Positions 17,523 through 25,992 of a stretch of DNA of 64,000 nucleotides are shown piece by piece. Source of the stretch: Rhodospirillales bacterium. GTDB taxonomy: Bacteria > Pseudomonadota > Alphaproteobacteria > Acetobacterales > Acetobacteraceae. A model generated the notes under the pieces. The model was not told the DNA's origin and did not search any database. It saw only the letters and a program-made list of their open reading frames with translations. The stretch's first letter is position 1. Each line of letters starts with the position of its first letter. Where the stretch lies: NCBI GenBank assembly GCA_028866335.1, contig JAGWIL010000001.1:3106-67105 (forward strand), read 5' to 3'. A program made the position numbers and the translations under genes.

Positions 17523-18020
17523 ATGAGCACCTACACCGTCCCAGCCCCGACCCACCAGGCCCACCCCGACGAGGCCGAGAACGCGGACCACCCCGTCGTC
17601 CTCGACACCTTCGTGAGCGGCTGGCTCGGCGAGACCCCGAGCACCGATGAGGGCGCGCAGCCGGTCGGCCTCTGCCGCTGGTGCGGGCGCTACGCCTACG
17701 CCGTCGGCGGTTGGGACGGCGACTGGGTCCACGGGTACATCACCACCCACCGCAACTCCCCCGAGGTCCGCTTCGTGCTGACCCCGCACGGCGTCACGGT
17801 GCCGCTGGACAGCGCCAGCGTCGGCGTCGACACCCAGGAGGGGGACACCGAGGTCCGGTACTGCACCGGCGAGTCCTGCGGGTGCTCCCGCATGGGCACC
17901 TTCGGCGAGGTCTTCGCCTACGAGCCGATGACCATGGACTACCCCGGTCAGGCGGCGGGCGGCACCTGGATCTGCGACCACTGTGGCGAGGAGGCCACCT
18001 GCGACCTGGACGCCGACTGA
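17523..18020 (+). CDS. Hypothetical protein with possible zinc ribbon
   Basis: 165 residues; AGGAGG lies before ATG 17523. Cys pairs occur at CRWCGR near 49-54, at CTGESCGC near 116-123, and at CDHCGEE near 155-161. Together these could bind one or two zinc ions. No catalytic motif is seen. It belongs to a set of small zinc-type proteins that follow the special leaders in this genome. Confidence 0.6.
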   Translation: MSTYTVPAPTHQAHPDEAENADHPVVLDTFVSGWLGETPSTDEGAQPVGLCRWCGRYAYAVGGWDGDWVHGYITTHRNSPEVRFVLTPHGVTVPLDSASVGVDTQEGDTEVRYCTGESCGCSRMGTFGEVFAYEPMTMDYPGQAAGGTWICDHCGEEATCDLDAD

Positions 18021-18026
18021 CCCTCC

Positions 18027-18080
18027 CCCTGGGCGGGCGCACGGCCCCACCGGCTCACGACCGGACCCAGGGACGCAGCA
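18027..18080 (+). promoter_or_regulatory. Structured leader RNA element, copy 1
   Basis: Outer stem CCCTGGG (18027-18033) pairs with CCCAGGG (18066-18072). Inside are hairpin GGGC-gcacg-GCCC and hairpin CCGG-CTCACGA-CCGG. The tail ACGCAGCAC follows, then a CAACCAC leader and the start codon at 18109. The stems differ in sequence from the other five copies but stay paired; see the findings. Confidence 0.6.
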
Positions 18081-18108
18081 CACCAACCACCGAGAGAAGG
18101 AGCCAGCC

Positions 18109-18513
18109 ATGCCCATCACCGCCGACGAGGTCACCGCGCGCCTGCGGGCCTACAACGAGTCCGTCTACGGACAGCCCGACGACACCGGGTTCGACTACGT
18201 CGGGTGGAACGTCCCCACCTTCACGAGCCAGGAGCAAGTCGACCGCTTCCTCGCCATGACCTTCCGGATCACGTCGGAGCACGAGACCCGGAACGGCGTC
18301 TACTGGGAGGGCACGGTCACGTTCGACGGCGCGACCTTCGACGCCGAGAACCGAGGCGACGGCGGGTGCAACTGGTACTACGGCGACAGCGACGCCGAGC
18401 AGGCCGCGAAGATGTTCGCCGCCCAGGTGCTCCCGGACACCCCCGAGGCGCTGGACACCCTGCTCACGGCTCGGGAGTCCTACGGCCTCGCCACGGGGAC
18501 AGTCCCGGCATGA
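18109..18513 (+). CDS. Hypothetical protein, acidic
   Basis: 134 residues, AAGGAG before ATG 18109, behind copy 1 of the structured leader. It reads as a small alpha/beta protein (FDYVGWNVPTFTSQEQVDRFLAMTF, YWEGTVTFDGATFDAE, GGCNWYYGD). I recognise no family. It overlaps the next gene by ATGA. Confidence 0.55.
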   Translation: MPITADEVTARLRAYNESVYGQPDDTGFDYVGWNVPTFTSQEQVDRFLAMTFRITSEHETRNGVYWEGTVTFDGATFDAENRGDGGCNWYYGDSDAEQAAKMFAAQVLPDTPEALDTLLTARESYGLATGTVPA

Positions 18514-18710
18514 GCGCCCGGATCCGGCTTATCACCGGCAAGGCCGTCCTCTCCGACGGGAAGGAGGTCGAGTTCTACCTGGATCCGATGTCCGGATGGC
18601 AACAGTGGGGCGCCAGCGCGGAGGTGCTGTCCTCGACCTGCGTGCTGATGGGCTCGCTCTACGAGGCGTCCCGCGAGCACTTCGCGGGCGACGACGACGA
18701 ACAACACTGA
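18510..18710 (+). CDS. Small hypothetical protein
   Basis: 66 residues from ATG 18510, overlapping the previous stop. One basic strand segment (RIRLITGKAVLSDGKEV) is followed by a short helix and an acidic tail. Its 3' end overlaps the antisense HNH gene by about 50 bases. Confidence 0.5.
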   Translation: MSARIRLITGKAVLSDGKEVEFYLDPMSGWQQWGASAEVLSSTCVLMGSLYEASREHFAGDDDEQH

Positions 18711-19219
18711 TCCCTGCTGACCCGCGCAGACGAGGGCTCCGCTTCGGCGGGGCCTTCGTCGCGTCTGCGCTGACGTTCGACCTCCCCGCGACACACGCGA
18801 CAAGCCCAGCCTCCCGGGACGTGCAGGATGGTCGCCTGCGTGAACGGGTGGCCGCGTAGGCACTGGTCCCTGCCCACGTACCAGGCGGCGACGTTCCGCG
18901 TGCCCAGGGTGTTCTCGAGCGCCACCTTCGGGCGGACGTGCGCCGGGTTCACGCAAGCCCGCCGACCGCAGGCGAAGTGCTCGAACCGCATGCCGTCGGG
19001 CGGCAGCTCGCCCCACGCCAGCGCCCATGCCACCACGTGCGCCCGGCGAGTGCGGCCCTGCCACCACAACTGCCCGTAGCCCGACCCCGTGAGCGAGCCG
19101 GTCCACAGCCAGCACGGACCCAGGTCGGGACGGGACTCGGGGACCGGACCATCGGTGTCGACTTCTCGAAAGAACCGCGCCTCGCGCTGCTCGACGGTGA
19201 ACGTCACGAACCACAACAT
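18659..19219 (-). CDS. HNH homing endonuclease-like protein (only minus-strand gene)
   Basis: 186 residues. GPCWLWTGSLTGSGYGQLWW and then RAHVVAWALAWGELPPDG...HFACGRRACVNPAHV form the HNH pattern of free-standing phage homing endonucleases (the H of RAHV, Cys pair, N-P-H). The final ~40 residues (from GEVERQ) run through the terminator hairpin and into the + gene, so the natural C-terminus may originally have been shorter. It stands against the direction of all other genes, which suggests a recent selfish insertion. These enzymes cut unmarked relatives to spread. Confidence 0.75.
   Translation of the reverse strand: MLWFVTFTVEQREARFFREVDTDGPVPESRPDLGPCWLWTGSLTGSGYGQLWWQGRTRRAHVVAWALAWGELPPDGMRFEHFACGRRACVNPAHVRPKVALENTLGTRNVAAWYVGRDQCLRGHPFTQATILHVPGGWACRVCRGEVERQRRRDEGPAEAEPSSARVSRDQCCSSSSPAKCSRDAS
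18724..18770 (+). terminator. Long UUCG hairpin at the junction of convergent genes
   Basis: Outer arms gcgcagacg (18724-18732) and cgtctgcgc (18762-18770) enclose an inner 10-bp stem with a TTCG tetraloop and a five-base bulge. It lies 14 bases after the + strand gene ends, and inside the 3' part of the minus-strand HNH gene. It has no U-run but is a strong fold that may stop transcription in either direction. Confidence 0.5.
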
Positions 19220-19280
19220 ACGCCACGGCCAGGACCCCGTGCTTCACTGACTCCACCACCACCGAACAGGAGACACCACC

Positions 19281-19814
19281 ATGCCCCAGGATTCACTCGG
19301 ACGTTTCGGCGTCGTTGACGACGTCGAGGAAGACCTTGCCGAGCTCGACGCGGAGACGATCCCGTTCACGCTCGTCGGCTACACCCGGAAGCGGCTCAAC
19401 GATGATGGCGAGCCGGACGAGAACGGCGTCCGCCGCGAGCGGGAGTTCGAGTTCAGTGTCAACCCCGACATGGAGTTCGGCCCGCTGTTCAACGCCCTGT
19501 TCCAGACCGACGCCAAGGGGGAGATCTCGGTCCAGGCGGCGGTCCAGTTCATCGGCGACGCGCTGGTGGCCGATGACGTCGGTCGGTGGTTCGCCACCAT
19601 CCGCGACCCCGAGATCCACTTCGAGGCCGAGCTGATCCAGGACCTCGCCGAGCAACTGGCGGTGAGGTACGGCCTCCGCCCTTCTGCGCCGCGGTCCGAG
19701 AGGCGTGGTGGGCCGCGGCGTTCTGGCACGACGCCAACGGCCAGGCGCTCCGGTACGGCGAACGGCTCGACTCGCGGCCGGCCGCGGACGCGCTCGACCT
19801 CCTCTACGCGCTGA
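19281..19814 (+). CDS. Tail assembly chaperone, zero frame (G-like)
   Basis: 177 residues in the zero frame, CAGGAG before ATG 19281. It is acidic at the N-terminus and has a helical middle, as in tail chaperone G proteins, and sits directly before the tape measure as expected. After about residue 134 the zero frame becomes Arg/Ser/Thr-rich nonsense-like text, which suggests that most useful product shifts frame before then. It guides folding of the tape measure during tail assembly. Confidence 0.7.
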   Translation: MPQDSLGRFGVVDDVEEDLAELDAETIPFTLVGYTRKRLNDDGEPDENGVRREREFEFSVNPDMEFGPLFNALFQTDAKGEISVQAAVQFIGDALVADDVGRWFATIRDPEIHFEAELIQDLAEQLAVRYGLRPSAPRSERRGGPRRSGTTPTARRSGTANGSTRGRPRTRSTSSTR

Positions 19815-20026
19815 TGGTCGACGACCTGCTCTCGGGCGTGTCGGCCTTGGCGGAAGAGCCGCCAACTCGAAACACCGCGCGCACCGTCCTCGATGAGCGG
19901 CTGTTGCGGCCCTTCGATCCCGAAGAGCAGCAGGAGTACGACATCGACCTGTGGGCGCAGAAGAACATCGCCGCGTCCGCAGGTCTCGAGGACGGGCGCT
20001 TCGCCGCCCAGCCGGTGTCCCGGTAG
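19677..20026 (+). CDS. Tail assembly chaperone, shifted frame (GT-like extension)
   Basis: The -1 frame is open here and reads FCAAVREAWWAAAFWHDANGQ and LYALMVDDLLSG, typical T-domain text. It has no convincing start of its own, so it is probably made by -1 frameshifting from the upstream frame near 19672-19685. The local sequence ccgcccttct lets a Pro codon CCT slip to CCC, but no classic XXXYYYZ heptamer is present. The product ends four bases before the tape measure gene. Confidence 0.6.
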
Positions 20027-20029
20027 CGC

Positions 20030-23000
20030 ATGACCATCGTCGGGACCGCCGAGGTCCAGATCGTCTCCAACGACGCCGGGTTCGAGTCCGGCATGCGGAG
20101 CGGTCTGGCCCCGGCGCTCGGCGGTCTTGAGGCCGAAGGGGTCACCGCCGGGGAGAACCTGGGTGCCGGCGTCACCCGCGGTGCCGACGGACGCCTACGT
20201 GACGCCAAGGGGAGGTTCGTCGCCGCGGGTGAGGACCTGGGCGGCGGCATCTCGACCGGCGTGTCCAAGGGCACCCAGGAGATCGAGAAGGAGCTCGAGA
20301 AGACCGGCACCCAGGGTGGCAAGGCGATGAGCAAGGGGCTGTCGGGCGCGCTCGGCTCGATGACGAGCGCCCTGGGCCTCCTCGGCGTGCCCATCGGTCA
20401 GACCGGCGCGAAGATGCAGCAGATCGGCTCGACGGCCGAGTCGGCGGGCAAGCGGGGCAGCTCGTCGCTGACGGCGTTCCAGAGCGTCGGCCAGAAGGCG
20501 CTGATCGGTATCGGCATCGGTGCGGCGGTCGCCGGAGTCGCCGCCGTCAAGATGGCGTCGGACTTCCAGTCGTCGATGACGTCGCTCGTCACCGGTGCCG
20601 GAGAGTCGGAGAAGAACATCGGGCTGGTCTCGTCGGGGATCCTGAACATGGCCGGGCAGACCGGCACGTCGGCGAGCGAGCTTGCGAAGGGCATGTACCT
20701 CGTCGAGTCGGCGGGCTACCACGGGGCGACCGGCCTGACGGTGCTCAAGGCCGCGGCCGAAGGCGCCAAGGTCGGCTCCGCCGATCTCTCGACCGTCGCC
20801 GACGCCGTCACATCGGGGATGAACGCCTATGGCCTGTCCTCGAGCAAGGCGGCGGCGTTCACCAACCAGCTCATCACGACCGTGGCCTCCGGCAAGATGC
20901 ACATGCAAGACCTCGCCGGCGCGCTCTCGGCCGTCCTGCCGACCGCCGCCGCCGCGCACGTCAGCTTCGCTCAGGTGGGCGGTGCGATCGCCACCATGAC
21001 CGCCCAGGGTGTGACGGCGCAGCAGGCGGCACAGAACCTCGCGGGGACCATCCGGTCGCTGCAGAATCCGAGCCAGACGCAGATCGCCGAAATGGAGCAG
21101 CTCGGCCTCTCGGCCAACGGGGTCGCCACCGGCCTCGGCAAGAAGGGGCTCACCGGAACCATCAGCGAGCTTGTCGGTGCCGTGACGTCACAGATGGGAC
21201 CTGCCGGGACCGTCCTGCTCAACTCGTTCCGGCAGAGTCAGTCCGCGAGCCAGGACGCCAACAAGATGATCCAGGCGATGCCGGCGAGCCTTCAGGCGCT
21301 GGCGAAGCAGTACCAGTCCGGCGCTATGACCGCGGCGGAGTGGCGCAAGGCGATGAAGGGCCTCCCGGTCGATCAGAAGGAGATGGCGACCCAGTTCGCC
21401 GCGACCGAGCAGAAGAGCAAGGGCTTCAACGACACGCTCAAGTCCGGATCCCCGGCGGCGCAGACCTTCAACGCCGCGCTGTCGAAGCTCATGGGCGGCT
21501 CGACCGGGCTCAACACGGCGCTGCTTCTGACCGGGAGCCACATGGCGACGTTCAAGGCGAACACCGAAGCCGTCGGCAAGGCGGGGGAGGGCAGCGGCAA
21601 GAGCATCGAGGGCTTCGCGGCCGTGCAGAAGGACCTCAAGTTCCAGATGGAGCAGGCGAAGGACACCGTGCAGGCGATGGCGATCCGGCTCGGCGACGCG
21701 CTGATCCCGATGGTCGAGTTCGCGCTCAAGGGGTTCTCCAAGTTCGCCGGGTTCCTCGAGAGCCACAAGCCGCTGCTCTACGCGTTCGCCGCTGTCATCG
21801 GGACCGTCCTGGTGGCCGCGATCGCGTCCTACGTCGCGCACTTGGCGGTCGCCGGAGCCGAGAGCCTGCAGGAGTTCGGCAAGATGCTGGCCGAGGGCGT
21901 GAAGTGGGCGGTGCAGACCGTCATCAAGATCGCGACGGTGACCGCCGCCTGGGCCGTGCACTTCGCCAAGTGGCTCGCCGAGTCGATCCCGGCGTTCGCC
22001 AAGTTCCTCGCCGAGCACGCGGTCATGGCTGCTACCTGGATCGCTCAGAACACGGCGATGGTGGCGAGCGCCGTCGCCGCGTTCGTCGCGGAGAACGCTG
22101 CGATGCTCGGCATCGGCGTGGCGATCGCGGCGCTCGTCGCCGGAGTGATCTGGGTCGCGACCCACTGGAAGCAGACGTGGGACCTCATCAAGCGGATCGC
22201 GCTCGACGTCTGGCACTTCCTCGACCACATCTGGTCGACCGTCGAGAACAGCGTCCACTCCGTCTTCTCGCGGGTGATGGCGTTCCTCAAGAAGTGGGGC
22301 GTCGACCTGCTCGTCGTCTTCCTGCCGGTCGTCGGCATCCCGCTCTGGCTCGCGACTCACTGGCACCAGGTCGAGACCGACGCCAAGGCGATCTTCGGCG
22401 ACATCGTGAAGTTCTTCGCGACCATCCCGGACAAGCTGCTCGCCGGGCTGCTGTCGCTCGAGGGGAAGCTGCACGACTGGATCTGGTCGGCCATCCACAC
22501 AGTCGAGAACGTCGTCGTCTCGGGGTGGGAGGCCGAGATCGCGTTCTGGAAGTCGATCCCCGGCCGGGTCATCGCCGCGGTCGAAGGACTCGGCGGGATG
22601 CTCTGGGGCTGGATCGTCTCGGCCTGGGGGCTGGTGACCTCCGGTCTCTCGACGGCCTGGTCCGCGACCTACTCGTTCGTGTCGAGCCTGCCGGGGAAGA
22701 TCCTCAGCGCGCTCGGCAATCTCGGCTCCCTGCTCCTGTCGGCCGGGGGCGACATCGTCCAGGGACTGATCAACGGCATTTCGGCGGCCTGGTCCGGCGT
22801 CTGGTCCTTCATCAAGGGCAAGCTCGGCTCGCTCATGCACTCGGTGCTCGGGTTCTTCGGCATCGGTAGCCCGTCGAAGGTGTTCCACGGGATCGGCATC
22901 AACCTCATGGAGGGGTTGGCGAACGGCGTCGGAGCCGGCACGGCACAGGTCACCCAGGCGGTCGGCCTCATGGCCAAGCAGGTCACCGGTTCCATGCCGG

Positions 23001-23236
23001 GCACACTCGAGGTCGGCGCCGCGCTCTCGGCCGGCGTCGGTTCCTCCACGACACCGACCACCCCGGCGGCGTCGGCGACGCACGTCGAGGTCCACGTCGC
23101 CAGCGGCGCCGTCCAGATCACGGGGCACAACCCCGAGTCGGCGAGCGCGGCGAGCGACGCGGTCACGGAAGGGTTCACGACGCTGGCGCGCCAGCTCGCC
23201 GGAGGCGTCGCGCCGACGCGGATCGGAGCGCACTGA
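20030..23236 (+). CDS. Tape measure protein
   Basis: 1068 residues from ATG 20030. It is Ala/Gly/Ser-rich with long helical stretches. Hydrophobic segments lie near 585-607 (YAFAAVIGTVLVAAIAS), 695-715 and 762-780, then an amphipathic C-terminal region. TMP-family text such as MKMASDFQSSMTSLVTGAG and MASGVLNMAGQTGTSA-like repeats is visible near 170-220. Using the common rule of ~1.5 angstrom per residue, the tail would be roughly 160 nm long. It also likely helps pass DNA across the membrane. Confidence 0.9.
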   Translation: MTIVGTAEVQIVSNDAGFESGMRSGLAPALGGLEAEGVTAGENLGAGVTRGADGRLRDAKGRFVAAGEDLGGGISTGVSKGTQEIEKELEKTGTQGGKAMSKGLSGALGSMTSALGLLGVPIGQTGAKMQQIGSTAESAGKRGSSSLTAFQSVGQKALIGIGIGAAVAGVAAVKMASDFQSSMTSLVTGAGESEKNIGLVSSGILNMAGQTGTSASELAKGMYLVESAGYHGATGLTVLKAAAEGAKVGSADLSTVADAVTSGMNAYGLSSSKAAAFTNQLITTVASGKMHMQDLAGALSAVLPTAAAAHVSFAQVGGAIATMTAQGVTAQQAAQNLAGTIRSLQNPSQTQIAEMEQLGLSANGVATGLGKKGLTGTISELVGAVTSQMGPAGTVLLNSFRQSQSASQDANKMIQAMPASLQALAKQYQSGAMTAAEWRKAMKGLPVDQKEMATQFAATEQKSKGFNDTLKSGSPAAQTFNAALSKLMGGSTGLNTALLLTGSHMATFKANTEAVGKAGEGSGKSIEGFAAVQKDLKFQMEQAKDTVQAMAIRLGDALIPMVEFALKGFSKFAGFLESHKPLLYAFAAVIGTVLVAAIASYVAHLAVAGAESLQEFGKMLAEGVKWAVQTVIKIATVTAAWAVHFAKWLAESIPAFAKFLAEHAVMAATWIAQNTAMVASAVAAFVAENAAMLGIGVAIAALVAGVIWVATHWKQTWDLIKRIALDVWHFLDHIWSTVENSVHSVFSRVMAFLKKWGVDLLVVFLPVVGIPLWLATHWHQVETDAKAIFGDIVKFFATIPDKLLAGLLSLEGKLHDWIWSAIHTVENVVVSGWEAEIAFWKSIPGRVIAAVEGLGGMLWGWIVSAWGLVTSGLSTAWSATYSFVSSLPGKILSALGNLGSLLLSAGGDIVQGLINGISAAWSGVWSFIKGKLGSLMHSVLGFFGIGSPSKVFHGIGINLMEGLANGVGAGTAQVTQAVGLMAKQVTGSMPGTLEVGAALSAGVGSSTTPTTPAASATHVEVHVASGAVQITGHNPESASAASDAVTEGFTTLARQLAGGVAPTRIGAH

Positions 23237-25992
23237 TGAGCACCAACTCGCAGCTCTTCACGGCGTCGGGGACGTTCACCGCTCCGGCGACGCTGCTCAA
23301 CGGCCAGGTCGAGGTCGACGTGATCGGCGGAGCCGGACTGTCCGGCGCGACGGTGGCGTTCGGCGGCGAAGTGCTGGCGACGGTCCCGTGCGCGGCCTCG
23401 GCGGCGCTGACGATCACCGTCGGCGTCTGCGGGTCGTCCGCCGGTGGTGGCACCGGGCACCACGCAGGCGGCGCGCCGGGTACGAGCTGGAACATGACTA
23501 CCGGCCTGCCGACCGGCGGCGGCGGGTCGAGTTCCGTCGCCAGCGGCGCCACGCTGCTCGTCGAGGCGGGCGGTGGTGGTGGCTTCGGCGGCTCGTCGGC
23601 GTCGCTGCCGGGCGGGTACGGCGGTTCGGGCGACCTCGTCGCCGGCAACGGCACCACGCCGATCGACACGCCGTCGAGCGCGCCCGGCCGCGGCGGACAC
23701 GGAGCGAACAACGCGACGAACGGCGTCGGCGGAGCGGCGGGGACGAACGGCAGCTCGGGGACCGCCGGGGCGAACGGCGCGAGCAGCGGCGGTGCCGGTG
23801 GGAACGCGCTGAACTCACTCGGGACCGGCGGCGGCGGCGGTGGTGGTGGTGGTGGGTACGCGGGCGGCGGTGGTGGTGGTGGTGGTGCCGGTTCCTCCGG
23901 TGGTGGTGGCGGTGGTGGGTCGTCCTTCGCCGCAGCATCCGCGACCGGCGTGACGTTCCAGGTCTCGCCGACGCCCGGCGTCGACGGCTCGGTGACGGTG
24001 ACCTACACGACCGCCGACGCGCCCTATGCGCCGGTGCTCGTCTCACCGGGCGACGGCACCTACGACGAGATCGCGACGAGCCCGCAGGGCACGCCGTTCG
24101 TGTTCACCTACAAGCCGCAGACCGACTCGGGGACGCTCGCCAAGTGGGCGTTCCGGCGCAAGCTCTCGTCCGGCTCGACGTACAACTACTGGACCTGCAC
24201 GGGAGCCGGAGCCGGCAACTGGACGGCGACGTCTCCGGTCTGGAACGACGTCAGTTACCTCACCAACGTCAGCGGCGACGACTGGACCTACGTGTTCCCG
24301 GCGGCGGCGTGGGCCGACGGCTCGACCTACAACTGGTCGGTGGCGACGGCCGAGTCGCACTACCCGTCGATCAACGAGGGACCGTTCCCGACGGACTTCA
24401 CGGTCATCGGCCAGGTGGCGCCGGTCGTGACGATCACCGCTCCGACGCCCGGTCAGTCGTTCACCCAGCAGGCGGTGCGCGTCTCGTGGACCTCGAGCTT
24501 CGGCGCGGGCCTCAGCGAGATCGGCTACCAGGTCAAGCTCTACACCGCGGCGCAGGTCGCCGCTCCCGGCTTCGTCGCCGGGCTGACGCCGCCGATCTAC
24601 GACAGCGGCTACGTCACCAGCAGCAGCGGATCCAGCTTCGGGATCCCGGCGGTTGGGCCGAACCCGCCGATCGTCTCCGGCGGCGTGTACTACGCCTACG
24701 TCCAGGTCACCGAGACCGGCCCCGTCCCGAGCGCGTGGGTCGGCGTCGACTTCACGGTCGACTTCGACGGACCGGCCCAGCCGACGCTGACGATCGTCAC
24801 GGACAACGACCCCGCGACCGGAGCGCCGCGGAGCACGCTGACGGCGACGACGTACCTCAACGCGCTGACGACCGACGACTCGTCGCTTGAGTCCGGCGAC
24901 ACGGGGAGCTACGTGGCGACGAACGCCACGCTGTCGTCGGACTCAAGCTGGGCGGCGGACGGGACCTACTCGCTGCGGGCCACGTCGACGGTGTCCTCCG
25001 GGCTGGTCATCGTGCAGACGGCGACCGGGACCTCCGGCTACCCCTGCACGCCGGGCGAGTCGCTGACCGGCATGATGACGCTTCGGGGAATCACGGGCCA
25101 CGTCACGACGGGCTTCCTCAACTTCTACAACGCCAGCGGCGCATCGGTGGGCCAGGTGTCGCTCGGGTCGATCACGCCGGTCCTCGGTGGCTCCACCCTT
25201 CACGGCGTGGTGACGGCTCCGGCCGGCGCGGCGTTCTACTCGATCGGCTGGGAGTTCAGCCCCACGGCCGTCGGCGAGACCCTCAACGCCGACGACATGG
25301 CGGTGTTCCACGCCAGCATCGCAAGCCCGACGTGGTCGCTCGGTGGCTTCCTCAACCAAGCGACGACGACGTTCGAGTTCCAGAGTTCGGACGACGGCGT
25401 GACGTGGACCGACTGCCGGTTCGGCGGCTCGGTCGCCGTGCCGTTCTGGCCGGCGTCACCGATGGCGTCGGTCTCCGACTACGAGGCGACGCCAGGGGTG
25501 ACCCGGCAGTACCGGGTCCGGTGCAAGGGGTACAACTCGATCCCGATCATCGACGCGGTAGTGCCCGGCGCCTGGTCCTCGGTGGTCTCCGGCGCGACGA
25601 CGACAAACGGGCTCGTCGTGATCCAGAACCCGCTCGACCCGACGACGGCGGTCGCGTGCACGCTGGCCTCGTCGTGGAAGCCGGTCATCCCCGAGAAGAT
25701 GGCGCGGTACTTCCCCGTCGGGCGGAACCGGGGGATCAAGAGCACCGACGGCACGAAGGGCATCGCCGGGACGGTCGATCTCCAGGTCTCAACGAAGGCC
25801 GATCGCGACCGGCTCGTCTCGTTGCTCTCCGGCGTCGAGACGCTGCTGCTCCAGTTCCCGGCCGAGCAGTATTACATCTCGATCGACGGCGACCGGACCG
25901 GCACGGTGACATGGGAGACGATGGGCGACAAGTACGGCTCGTTCTCGCAGGCCGCGCTCTCCGTCGCCTACGTCGAGGCGGACGTGCCCTGA
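23236..25992 (+). CDS. Distal tail protein with polyglycine adhesin-like region
   Basis: 918 residues, ATG overlapping the tape measure stop. Residues ~94-238 are extremely Gly-rich, with runs of 6-10 glycines broken by Tyr, Ala or Ser, resembling polyglycine-II helix adhesins of phage tips. From ~250 there are beta-sandwich repeats (YAPVLVSPGDGTYDE; PVVTITAPTPGQSFTQ). The C-terminal ~110 residues (KMARYFPVGRNRGIKSTDGTKG...GTVTWETMGD) look like a distal tail (Dit-like) domain. It would join the tube to the tip and may touch the receptor. The Gly runs are partly coded by (GGT)n, unlike the usual GGC/GGG use. Confidence 0.75.
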   Translation: MSTNSQLFTASGTFTAPATLLNGQVEVDVIGGAGLSGATVAFGGEVLATVPCAASAALTITVGVCGSSAGGGTGHHAGGAPGTSWNMTTGLPTGGGGSSSVASGATLLVEAGGGGGFGGSSASLPGGYGGSGDLVAGNGTTPIDTPSSAPGRGGHGANNATNGVGGAAGTNGSSGTAGANGASSGGAGGNALNSLGTGGGGGGGGGGYAGGGGGGGGAGSSGGGGGGGSSFAAASATGVTFQVSPTPGVDGSVTVTYTTADAPYAPVLVSPGDGTYDEIATSPQGTPFVFTYKPQTDSGTLAKWAFRRKLSSGSTYNYWTCTGAGAGNWTATSPVWNDVSYLTNVSGDDWTYVFPAAAWADGSTYNWSVATAESHYPSINEGPFPTDFTVIGQVAPVVTITAPTPGQSFTQQAVRVSWTSSFGAGLSEIGYQVKLYTAAQVAAPGFVAGLTPPIYDSGYVTSSSGSSFGIPAVGPNPPIVSGGVYYAYVQVTETGPVPSAWVGVDFTVDFDGPAQPTLTIVTDNDPATGAPRSTLTATTYLNALTTDDSSLESGDTGSYVATNATLSSDSSWAADGTYSLRATSTVSSGLVIVQTATGTSGYPCTPGESLTGMMTLRGITGHVTTGFLNFYNASGASVGQVSLGSITPVLGGSTLHGVVTAPAGAAFYSIGWEFSPTAVGETLNADDMAVFHASIASPTWSLGGFLNQATTTFEFQSSDDGVTWTDCRFGGSVAVPFWPASPMASVSDYEATPGVTRQYRVRCKGYNSIPIIDAVVPGAWSSVVSGATTTNGLVVIQNPLDPTTAVACTLASSWKPVIPEKMARYFPVGRNRGIKSTDGTKGIAGTVDLQVSTKADRDRLVSLLSGVETLLLQFPAEQYYISIDGDRTGTVTWETMGDKYGSFSQAALSVAYVEADVP

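Noticed and set aside
18027..18080. The structured leader as a tRNA fragment or a known glutamine riboswitch
   Set aside because: The total length is too short for tRNA, and the GUUCA and GGACG words sit in a hairpin loop and outer-stem end, unlike my memory of glnA or Downstream-peptide RNAs. I keep the similarity only as something to test.
21188..23233. A 681-residue minus-strand open frame
   Set aside because: Antisense of the tape measure; no motifs, and composition is typical of a high-GC shadow frame.
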